Origin: Gambelia wislizenii | Taxonomy: Eukaryota; Chordata; Lepidosauria; Squamata; Crotaphytidae | Direction of reading: 5' to 3' | Length of the DNA stretch: 64,000 nucleotides | Assembly (NCBI GenBank): GCA_030847615.1 | Contig: JAUMIR010000005.1 | Coordinates: 169,226,596-169,290,595, forward strand | Shown: positions 55,047 through 64,000 of the stretch, piece after piece | Position numbering within the stretch: the first letter of the stretch is position 1 | Layout of the letters: every line of letters starts with the position of its first letter | The notes under the pieces: model-generated | The model's input: only the letters and a program-made list of their open reading frames with translations | Database searches by the model: none | Told to the model about the DNA's origin: nothing | Made by a program: the position numbers and the translations under genes

Positions 55047-56628
55047 TTTCAAGGGAGGTACGGTAGGGAGGGGGTAAGGTGTAGGGGAGGGAGAAGACCA
55101 TTGGGGACGATTTGTGGGATTGAGATTTGAAAGTATGCAGAGGGAACATATCAATTGGAGGGAAGGTAGGAAGGGGTAAGGTCAACATAATGTATAGTTG
55201 AGCAAGGGAATGAAACTGGGGGGGAGGTAGGGGGAGGTAGAAGGTAGAATTGGTTGGGGGGCTAGAGAGTGATATTTAGGAGATGGTTATTTAAGAGATA
55301 CGAGGAATAAACAAACAAATAAACAAAGTAGGATTTTGAGTGTTTTCAACAGCAGAGTAGGGAGAAGGGAGGTGGAAAGTCAAACAGATAGAGGGGGAAG
55401 CAAAGTAAGTGGTAATGCAAATGGGAAAGAAGGGAGAAGAAAAGGGAGAAACGAATAATAATAGGGGAAATAGGAAGTTAGGAGAGGAATACAGAGAGAA
55501 AATAAAAGAGAAAGCTTAACAAGTTGGAATAAGGGAAATTGTATGAAGAGACTAGTAGTAGTGAGAGAGATGGAAACAAGTGACGAGTTCAAGTAAGGAG
55601 ATTATAAGGGTAATAGAGCGAAAGAGTAGAACAATAGAGAGGGTAAAGAACGATTAGAGAGGTCTATAAAGGGAAGGGGAAAATTGGTTTAGATTAGAAG
55701 GAAGGATTTGGAAAATAGAGAAATTAGGAGAAAGTGGTATAAGATAATATTGAGGAAAGAGTTCCCACAGATCCAACTTGCTCAGATAAATGTGATTGCA
55801 TAAGGGTTATTGTATTGTATTAAACTGTTTGGATAGAGATTAAGTACCTCTCCATCTTTGGAAAAAAATGGTATTTTTTCTCCCTTTCCTATTTTATTTC
55901 TTTATATTTTATATTGTTTAGATTATTATTATTATAAATTGCTATAAATTGAATTTAAGTCTAGGGAAAATAGAAGGGAAGAATAGTGGGAGGAGGAAGG
56001 GGGAGGTTGGGGAAAGAAGAGTGAAGGGAAGTGGGAAGGGAAGGGTGGAGAAGGAAAGGGGGAAGGCCAAAGGAAGGGTGGGATTAGAGATAGGATAAAG
56101 GAGACTAAATTTTGGGACCATTCATAAATAAATAAGCACAATAACAACAGTAATTAAAGAACTGATTAACTATTTTCATTGCTGGGAAAGTTACTGAACT
56201 TTGGAAGTAATATAAAGTAATATAAAGTACATCTGATTTCATCCTTTTATCAAAAGATGGAAATTGAAAAAAATTAGGGAGATGTGGAAAATATAAATAT
56301 ATATGAAGAAGCTTTAGTCCCATTTAGCAAATAAGTTGAGTGTGGATAAAACTTCATACCAATTGTAATAACTAGTGGAAGATTGATTAATATTTGATTT
56401 GTTCCAAACTAAATTCTAGAGGAGTTTGATAGAGATAAATAGAAGACAGATAATAACTTTAATTGCTGTGGTAAAGATTGACATAGGTTGGAGAAAAAAA
56501 TAAAATAGAAAAATAGAGGAATACAAAAGCTAAAGAAGAGAAAAACAAGAGAGAGAACTGAGAAATAAAATTGAGTTATAGAGGAAAAAAGATGGAAATA
56601 TTGAGAAGAAAGAAGATAAGAAGGTAAA
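54370..56628 (+). promoter_or_regulatory. L1 5' UTR, purine-rich, with (AT)n run
   Basis: The plus strand is strongly purine-biased (long gggagg, gaagg and agagaa runs), with no open frame of note on the plus strand. A (TA)n microsatellite occupies 55013-55044. Full-length L1s carry their internal RNA polymerase II promoter in this region. No specific promoter element can be read from the sequence. Confidence 0.55.
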
Positions 56629-57596
56629 ATGGCTTGTAGAAGGACAGCAGCTCAGACAGTACAATAGCCAATGTGAAGATCATCAGTGGAACTTAATCAA
56701 CAAAGTCAGCCTTCAATTCTAGACAAGATTAGATTGTTGAGAGCGGAATTGAAAGAAATGAGAACTGAACTTTAACAAGATATGAAAAAAGAGTTCAAGG
56801 CAGTAAAAGACTCTCTCGATAAAGTTGTAGAATATTCAAAACAATGAAAAGTGAAAGTTGCAACTATAGAAATGAATGTAGACCAATTGAAACTGAAACA
56901 GAGGAATTAGAAGGAAGATATGAAACTGAATTGGATGAAAGGGTGCTGCAGGAACTAAAATGGAGAGAAAGCTTCAAAAATAAGAAGATTAAAAGAACAA
57001 ACTGATGAAGACCTATACAAATTATTAATCCCAAGATTAGCAAAATATGTAGGAAAGTCGAAATCACAACTTGAATGGGAGATAGATAAAATTTTTAGAA
57101 TTTCATCCAAAATAGCTAAACAAAAAAAAAATTGCCCAGGGATATAGTAATTTATTTTTTCTGAAAGAAAACGAGAGACCGAATATTACAAAAAAACTTT
57201 GAACAGAAATTTCAGATAGAAGACAATGAAATTGTGTTATTCAAAGACATTCCATTGAGAATTTTGAAGAAGAGAAGGAATTACAATTTGTTAACAACAT
57301 AACTTAAACAGAATGGAATACGTTATAAATGGGAGAAGCAGAAGGGATCTCATTTAGATATAAACAAAAAAAAGTTAGGATCACAACAGTTCATAAGGCT
57401 GAATAATTTTTAGAACAGTATGGAAAGGATTTGACTACAAGATTTGAAGAAGATTCTAAAAGAAGACAGAAAACAAAAACAGAGACAGGAAGAAGGAGAG
57501 GAGGAAGAAGGAAAAGAGGCTGAGGAAGAAAGAGACGAAGAAGAAGATTCAGAACAAGAGGGCAATCAAGAGGAGGAGGATCTAATAGTAAATTAG
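56629..57596 (+). pseudogene. L1 ORF1 (RNA-binding protein), degraded
   Basis: The start ATG at 56629 gives MACRRTAAQTVQ and then a stop. Further pieces read LRAELKEMRTEL and KVVEYSKQ, a coiled-coil-like part. After that comes a PRLAKYVGKSKSQLEWEIDK, IFRISSKIAKQKK-type RNA-binding part and finally an acidic tail (EEGEEEEGKEAEEERDEEED, then SEQEGNQEEEDLIVN) with a stop at about 57594-57596. L1 ORF1 proteins form trimers through the coiled coil and bind L1 RNA. Stops and frameshifts rule out a product here. Confidence 0.7.
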
Positions 57597-57648
57597 TACA
57601 TAAAAATTCATCTGAATTAATCAGAAGGTTAAAAAAATAATTACAAGG

Positions 57649-58825
57649 ATGAATTTTAAGATTATCACCTGGAACATTAAAGGATTAAATTTACCAGAGA
57701 AGAGAAGGAAGATATTTCATCTATTAGGTAAGAAAAAAATATAATTTGTCTACAGGAAACCCATATCAAACAGGAAGACAGAAATCTACTCAAGAACAAA
57801 AAATTAAGTAAAGAATTCAGCTCCACAGCGAAGGAAAAGAAGAAAGGGGTAACGATATATGTGAATCATAAGATATAAGCAGAAGAAATATTCAATGACC
57901 CAAAGGGGCACTTCATAGGATTGGAAGTATTAGTCGGAAAAAAAATTGATAGTAGGATTGTATGCACCTATGGGAAAAAAAATCTATATTTTACCATAAC
58001 CTCATGGGAAAAATATTGGAATATAGTTATGATACGATAATTGTTTGTGGTGACTGGAACAGGGTTATATCCCCAACTCTTGATAGGAATTTGCAAAAAC
58101 TAACAAAAGAAAACCAGGGGAAACTAACCAAAGCATTGATAGTAGGATTGTATGCACCTATGGGGAAAAAAAATCTATATTTTACCATAACCTCATGGGA
58201 AAAATATTGGAATATAGTTATGATACGATAATTGTTTGTGGTGACTGGAATGGGGTTATATCCCCAACTCTTGATAGGAATTTGCAAAAACTAACAAAAG
58301 AAAACCAGGGGAAACTAACCAAAGCATTTGATACTATGGCAGAAAATCTTCCTTTAGTTGATATATGGAAGTATAAATATGACAAGGCAAAGAACTATAC
58401 ACTTTTTTCTATAAGGCATGACTCCTTTTTATTTTTTTCATGATATCAAAGAATATATGCAATGCAGTTCAAAAACAGAAATCTTACCAAAAATCTTATC
58501 AGACCATAACCCAGTTGTACTAGAAATAAAAGAGCAAAAATGGGAATATAATTGGTGTTTAAATGATGGTCTACTGTTGCGAGAGGATGTAGCCAAACAA
58601 ACAAGTAATTGGTACTTTGAAGAAAATCTAAATAATGAGACTGATATATTTACAATTTGGGATGCTTCCAAAGCGGTAATGCATGGATTTTCAAGAACAA
58701 AATATTGCAACAAAATATTGAGATTAGAAAAAAAAAGTGGAAAAAATTTGAAAATTAAAGAAAACATAAGAGAAAAAACAATTACAAGAAGACTCTACAA
58801 AGAGAAATTTACTGATGGAAATTAA
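57649..58825 (+). pseudogene. L1 ORF2 endonuclease, frame-broken with a 190-bp tandem duplication
   Basis: The start ATG at 57649 gives MNFKIITWNIKGLNLPEKRR, the L1 endonuclease N-terminus, with a stop soon after. The CLQETHI-like block follows out of frame near 57755. The domain then contains VGLYAPMGKKN, TIIVCGDWNGVISPTLDRN and LSDHNPVVLEIKEQ, which hold the usual catalytic GD-x-N and SDH blocks. A 190-bp tandem duplication (57945-58134 and 58135-58325) breaks the frame. Confidence 0.82.
57945..58325 (+). repeat. 190-bp tandem duplication inside L1 endonuclease
   Basis: Two copies (57945-58134 and 58135-58325) differ by two adjacent substitutions (gaacaggg versus gaatgggg) and one extra G. 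The junction lies in attgata, which resembles a short homology at both edges. Because 190 is not a multiple of three, the duplication shifts the frame. Confidence 0.92.
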
Positions 58826-59149
58826 AATATTACAAAAACAAATATCATTGGAAATGACGGATGAATTACAAAAGAAATTGCAATATATAAAAAAAGACAA
58901 TTTGAACATTCAAACAAACTGGGAAGATGGCTTGCGTACAATCTTTAAAAAATGAAAGATATAAATTATATAGCAAAAGTCAAAGGGGAGCACATATACT
59001 CAGATCAGGAGAAAATAAAAAGGTGTTTCCAAAAGTATTTTAATTCACTATATGATAATCAAAAATATCAAAAAGGATCTATAGAAACCTTCTTGAAAAT
59101 ACAGAAATTAACTGAACTATCAGTTGAATGAAGGCAAAAATTAAATCAA

Positions 59150-60166
59150 CCAATATCAGCAGCAGTAATAACAGAAACTATAAAGAAGCTGAAAATAGAA
59201 AAAACGCCAGGTCCTGATGGCTTTATGGCCAAATACTATAAAGTGATGGAGGACCAGATTTTAATACCGTTTAAAAAATGTTGGGGACTATTAAGAAGGG
59301 ATTTTATCCAAAGTCATGGTAGGAAACAAATATCACATTAATACACAAAGAAAATAGAGACCCTCAGGATCCAAAAAGTTATCGACCCATTTCATTACTC
59401 AATGTAGATTACAAAATATTTGTATCTATTTTGGCAGATAGATTAAAAAAATAATGAAAACTGGATTGGAGAAGGCCAAAGAGGATTTTTACCTGACAGA
59501 TATATAAGAAATAACACCAGACACGTTTTAAATCTAATTGAATATTTTGACAATCATACAGATATAAAGTTAGCTTTAATTTTTTTGGACACTGAGAAGG
59601 CATTTGATGACGTTAATTGGGCAGTGCTGTTTGAAATTCTAAGTAAAATAAATGCCGGAGAATTTTTTATAAAATGGATGGAAGTGATCTACAATTTTCA
59701 AAGGGCAAAACTCATAATAAATGGAGAAAATACAAAAGATATCAATATTCGAAAAGGCACCAAACAAGGGTGCCCACTATCCCCACTTCTGTTCTTGTTA
59801 ATTATGGAAGTACTAGCTAAAAGAATTGAAGAAGAGCCAAAAATACAAGGAGTGAAAATAGGAAAATATCAATACAAATTCAGAATGTACGCAGATGATC
59901 TGTTAATATCATTGGGAGAGCCTGTGGAAAGAACTAAAAACCTAATGCTTATCTTGAAAGAATTTGAACTAGTGACAGGATTGAAAGTAAATGAAGACAA
60001 GACAGTAATAATTACTAAGAATATGGGGAAAAAAGAAGAGAAAGAATTAATGAAAATATCAGGATATAAAATAGTTTTAAAGGTGCGCTATCTGGGGATT
60101 GACATTACAAATAAAAATTTGGATCTGTTTCAAAACAATTACATGAAAATCTGGAAAAAAATTTAA
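59150..60166 (+). pseudogene. L1 ORF2 reverse transcriptase, first lineage
   Basis: The N-terminal part (59150-59450) reads KIEKTPGPDGFMAKYYK, INTQRK-type and DPQDPKSYRPISLL-like blocks across frames. A 193-codon open frame (59585-60166) carries MDTEKAFDDVNWAVLFEI, IRKGTKQGCPLSPLLFLLIM, FRMYADDLLISL and VTGLKVNEDKTVIIT. YADD at 59888-59899 is intact. A stop at about 60164 and frameshifts before 59585 disrupt it. Confidence 0.88.
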
Positions 60167-60204
60167 AAGATTTGGAAAATTGAAAAAATCTAAAACTATC
60201 GTTT

Positions 60205-61437
60205 TTGGGCAAAATATCAGCCAGCAAAATGAATGTCCTACCAAAGTTAATGTTTTTATTTCAAACAATCCCTATTATCCATAATGAGTCAATATTTAAT
60301 CAATGGCAATCTGAAATTTCCAAATTCATTTGGTCAGACAAAAAGCCAAGAGTTAAAATGAAGATTTTACAAGATGCCAAAGAAAGAGGGGGTTTAAGTC
60401 TGCCGAACTTAAAGATCTACTATGAAGCATGCTGTTTACTTTGGGTAAAACAATGGACCACAATGGAAGATGATAAAATGCTGAAATTAGAAGGAGATAA
60501 CAAACAATTTGGCTGGCATGCTTATCTTTTCTATGGGAAAGACAAAATGAATAAGGAATTTTTTAAAACCATTATATCTGGAAGTCTCTACTAAAAACAT
60601 GGACAAAATATAAACATCGACTCTGTCCAAAACTACCTATCTGGGCATCACCACCATTTTTCAGTAAAGAAGGAGTCCCATCTAAAAAATGGATTAGATA
60701 TGCAGATATATTAACAATAGAAGAAGGAAAATTAAAAATTAAAACCCAAGAAGATTTAGCAAAAGAAGGCATAATTTGTCATTGGTATCTGTATAAGGCA
60801 GCTAAAAGAAAGGTATAAAATGGATACAAATTTAGAAGCAATAGAGAATAGAAATCAGACTGGGAAAATATAACCGGACAAGGTAATAAAAAAATTATTT
60901 CAAACTTGTACAAACTACTACTGAAATGGGAAACGGAAGATGAAACAATAAAAAAACTATGATTCAATGGGCACAAAACATAGGACACCATATAGAAATA
61001 AAACAATAGGAAAAGATGTGGACAATCACAAATGAAGTTTACAGCTTGCCAAAATATTAGAGAGAATACATACAAAATGTTTTTAGATGGTACCTTTCAC
61101 CATACAAACTATCAAAGATTTATAAAACCATTAAAAGTAATTGCTAGAAGTTTCTTGATGAGATTGGAACCTTTTTTCATCTATGGTGGAGTTGTAAAAT
61201 GGCAAAACAGTATTGGACCCAAATACAAAAAGTAATACTAGATATTTTACAAATAGTTATCCCTCTAAAACCAGAGATATATTTGTTAGGGATGGTTGAT
61301 GAAAAAACAGAAAAAGAAAATGGAAAGATGATATATTACATGTTCGCAGCAGCCAGAATACTATATGCAACACAATGGAAGAACAAAGAAATACCAATAA
61401 TCGATCAATGGCTGGAGAAACTTTATGATATAATATA
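60205..61437 (+). pseudogene. L1 ORF2 C-terminal region, first lineage
   Basis: A 129-codon frame (60205-60594) reads GKISASKMNVLPKLMFLFQT, SKFIWSDKKPRVKMKI, ERGGLSLPNLKIYYEACCLL and FGWHAYLF. Later frames include NIRENTYKMF (near 61050) and the tail YLLGMVDEKTEKENGKMIYY, MFAAARILYATQWKN (61199-61438). It matches the minus-strand copy at 21075-22738 block for block, with more damage. Confidence 0.82.
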
Positions 61438-62146
61438 GATGGATAAACTAACGATGATGTTAAGAGGAAAGAATATGGAGAAATATATTGAAGACTGGAA
61501 TAAATTATCAAGATACATGGAACTGAAATACGGTAAGTTAGCAGCAATCAAAGTATAAAGGTTTATAGAGATAAAGGGTGAGAAAATTTGGTTGTACCAA
61601 ATCAAAGGAAATATCCATTTTTGACTACTAATTAATAAGGACAAATAAACTAAAGTAAGTGCTAAATGGGTACTAAAACTAAACATTTGGGTATTAAAAC
61701 CAAACATTAGGAAAATAACTTAAAGTAACAGTGACAGACACTATACTGTATACCAGAGGGTTTATTAATATTACCAATATAATTTACAAAGTATTGTATT
61801 CGAACAATAGTAAATAAGAAAGCACAAATGTAAATACAATATATATTAAGATAAAGAAAAATAAAGAAAACAAAAAAAATGGAACTAACATGAAAAATGC
61901 AGATAAAGATGCAAATTAAAAAAAAAATAGGAAGGAAAATGGAACCATGAAGGAAGTTAACTGATGTATAGAGAAGGAGAGTTTGAGATAAAATGTGAAC
62001 TAATTTGCAATGAACAAGCATGGGTACATTATAAATAATTCATAACATTACTGATACTTAAATGAATTGATGGAAATGTATCGAAGAATGTGTGTATGGA
62101 CGGATGGATGTATATGTTTTAATAAAACGGAAAGAAGAAGAAAAAA
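61438..62146 (+). other. L1 3' UTR, A-rich
   Basis: A-rich sequence with no frame of interest lies between the ORF2 stop and the element's end. A ttttaataaaacgg polyadenylation-type signal is near 62117. Confidence 0.6.
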
Positions 62147-62218
62147 GAAAACCCTTTGATAAGGTCACCTTAGGGTCACCATGGTCTGAAATGTAGGCAC
62201 ACACAACAACAGCAACAA
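62147..62218 (+). mobile_element. Sauria-type SINE 3' end fragment
   Basis: aaaaccctttgataaggtca, then ccttagggtcaccatggtct and cacaacaacagcaacaa match the tail of the SINE at 42939. The head is missing. Confidence 0.7.
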
Positions 62219-62390
62219 ATTCCCCAACTACAGCATTTTTCTGCCCAGCAAACATCATTTTCCATGGAGAAAATAATACTGATTTCTGTGAGGCAATGAT
62301 GTTCCTTGCAGAGAAAAAAAATTCAAATTTTGGACAAAGTAAGTCCCACACTGTAAATAGTATTTAAAAACAGTGTAGGCTTCAAAACAT
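62219..62390 (+). repeat. unclassified interspersed repeat, fragment (copy 3)
   Basis: gcatttttctgcccagcaaa, then attttggacaaagtaagtcc and actgtaaatagtatttaaaa correspond to the middle of the copies at 27586/30188 and 63290. Confidence 0.45.
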
Positions 62391-63289
62391 ATTCACAATG
62401 GGAAGAAAATTGCCACTATTAATTCATGTTTGCTTCAATAACAAAATTAGTTGCTGTCCATTGTGACTTGTCAATTCTGGGACGGCTGTCCAAAAAAGTA
62501 ACATAAAAGTATCTATGTCCCATTTTTGCTCTTTGTCAGGGGCTGGTACAACCAGCTTGCCTGCCATGAGATTGTATGATATAGAAATGATGGGATGTGT
62601 AGGAGTATACAGTAGTTTGTCATGGGAAACATATATCAATTCATGCTGCTTGTTATTGCATTCTTGTTTGACTATCTAGCAGTGGGATGGGAAATAGTGC
62701 TGGAATGCTCAAGGTCAGTGTAGTGGGAGAACCGTGGGTAGAAATGAAAAAGCAAGTTAGCCTGAGAAAGTAGGATGTTTTGCTTAATTAAGAGACTGTC
62801 GCCCCCCAAAAAAGTTTGAAATTGCTATGCCTTATATGTATTGTACTAATGAGGGCTGGTCAGTCCTGGCAATGAAAGTCAGTGGATCTTCAAATGCAGA
62901 AGAAGGTATAATACCTGTCCTGAATTATATTTCCCTCTTCATTGTCTCAATATGAATTAAGACTCAAGATTCCACTCTGACCAGTCTTGCAGTCAGGGAA
63001 AATATCTTCCCTGTGTGAATCTGGCCAATAGAAAGTTAAAAGGAAAAATAGAAAGTCTGTCTGAATAAGATCACTTGGACTATAAGAATTCATTGCATGT
63101 AAGGATGCAAGGGGCTGAAACGATTTCAAAAGCTTCTTCGTACAAACTGCATGAGAGCACTCAAAAGTGCCCATTGCTGCTTCTTGCCTAAAAATCTTGC
63201 CTACAGTAGGAGAAGTAGAAGCTGGCAGAATCAAATGTGGCATGGCCATACCCTCTCTGATTGAACCTTATGAAGAATTTTGTGGACTA
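62391..63289. other. unannotated stretch
   Basis: AT-rich sequence with no gene or named repeat. Confidence 0.4.
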
Positions 63290-63715
63290 CTCATTTAGGG
63301 ATGGAAAGAATATTTGAAAATATGTGGGAAATTGTTGAAATACGGGGGTGGAGTTGATTGGTGAGAAACCCTGGACTGATGAGAATCTTCTCAGTTTGGG
63401 ACTTATTCTGTGCAAAATTCACACATCATTCTTTTGTGCAGAGAACAGCATATTCTGTTCAGAAAACAGCATTTTTTTTTCCTGAGGAGAAATATTTTCT
63501 GTGAATAAAATGCAGTTTCTTATCCAGAAAATTCTGTTTCCTGTATAAAATAACCATTTGCCAATCTTATGCAGAATACATCCTAAACTGTGAACAGCCT
63601 TTGAAAACCATGTGGTTTTTGAAGACTTCCTTGCAGTAGAGAAAAAAATGACTAAAATTACTTGTTGGTTCCTTTGAGAAGAAACTTAGTGAGGAATTGC
63701 ATCCTTATACTCATT
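63290..63715 (+). repeat. unclassified interspersed repeat, most complete copy (copy 4)
   Basis: About 420 bp from gatggaaagaatatttgaaa through ctggactgatgagaatcttc, ttattctgtgcaaaattcac, ctgtgaacagcctttgaaaa and ttgttggttcctttgag. The interior is built of diverged 20-25-bp subrepeats around cagaaaacagcattt. No coding sequence and no terminal repeats were found. Confidence 0.65.
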
Positions 63716-63839
63716 AAGGTTGGGCATTTTGATATCCCAAATGGGTGCAGCTGAACCTGAATATTTCAATTGTATGTTGGATATACATACTTTCAGCAAC
63801 TAACAGTACAAACCTATGTTAGCACTCAGGTGCAAGTAT

Positions 63840-64000
63840 GGGCTTGTCTATACGAGGAATAAAATGTGAATTGCTGCAGAGTAACAGCAATTTGCAGCAG
63901 CTTTCATTTGTCTCCATGTTTTTTTCTCAAGATCACAGGCATGTGAAGTCACATGTGTTTTGTTGTTCAAACAGGTATGTCTGCGAATCAAGAGGGTGGG
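63840..64000. mobile_element. PIF/Harbinger-like MITE, left part, cut by the window end
   Basis: The left end gggcttgtctatacgaggaa is followed by aataaaatgtgaattgctgc, then gcagctttcatttgtctcc, as in 27932-28573 and 31822-32469. The right end is outside the window. TAT precedes the end, so the target duplication cannot be confirmed. Confidence 0.75.

Larger units (their letters stand above)
54370..62146 (+). mobile_element. nearly full-length L1, first lineage, degraded
   Basis: The order is a purine-rich 5' UTR (about 54370-56628), ORF1 (56629-57596), ORF2 (57649-61437) and a 3' UTR ending near 62146 with ttttaataaaacggaaagaa and an A-rich end. About 7.8 kb in all. I could not find a target duplication, so both ends are approximate; the 5' end is placed at a G-run before gaaattggcggaacg. 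ORF2 is related to the minus-strand L1 at 20690. Confidence 0.8.

Noticed and set aside
54370..62146. Target duplication for the nearly full-length L1
   Set aside because: No repeated flank was found. The right flank is SINE-like sequence whose other half I could not locate on the left, so the 5' boundary stays approximate.

Overview
This is a non-coding stretch of a vertebrate nuclear genome, most probably a squamate reptile and perhaps an iguanian lizard. The host call rests on the repeats: tRNA-derived SINEs with a BovB-like tail (Sauria-SINE type), CR1 and L2-like LINEs with their usual 3' ends, several L1 lineages, a DIRS-like retrotransposon, a Penelope-like element (PLE) and many short DNA transposons. 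That mix is typical of lizards. I recognise no host gene, exon, rRNA or tRNA. Every protein-like segment I can identify belongs to a transposable element.

Layout. 1-12.6 kb: AT-rich DNA with a TA-rich minisatellite, a 61-bp LINE insertion with a 20-bp target duplication, an L2-like 3' end, SINEs, a pogo/Tigger-like MITE, palindromic MITEs and a possible LTR. 12.6-15.15 kb: an internally deleted CR1 on the minus strand that has received a palindromic MITE, a pogo-like MITE and a SINE. 15.15-18.9 kb: a GC-rich decayed DIRS-type retrotransposon with a gag-like zinc protein and a reverse transcriptase. 20.5-25.9 kb: a minus-strand PLE with reverse transcriptase, zinc linker and GIY-YIG nuclease. 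It is split by a younger L1 and by a GC-rich pogo-like transposon, and its 5' end carries an inverted internal fragment and paired hammerhead-like arms. 26-35 kb: PIF/Harbinger-like MITEs, an unclassified repeat, an RTE/Rex-like LINE tail and an L2-like LINE. 35.2-39.2 kb: a minus-strand L1 of a second lineage. 40.5-51 kb: L2-like and CR1 3' ends, a SINE, MITEs and microsatellites. 51.26-54.22 kb: a 5'-truncated L1 of a third lineage with an uninterrupted 463-codon reverse transcriptase frame. About 54.4-62.1 kb: a nearly full-length but degraded L1 with a purine-rich 5' UTR. 62.1-64 kb: SINE, unclassified repeat and Harbinger-like fragments.

The window reads as layers of insertions. Target duplications and interrupted elements give a relative order: PLE before L1 and before the pogo-like element, CR1 before its three inserts, and a SINE before a 90-bp palindromic MITE. 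The least ordinary loci are the rearranged 5' end of the PLE, the hairpin minisatellite inside the pogo-like element, the three-copy palindromic MITE family with 3-bp target duplications, and an unclassified repeat present four or five times.
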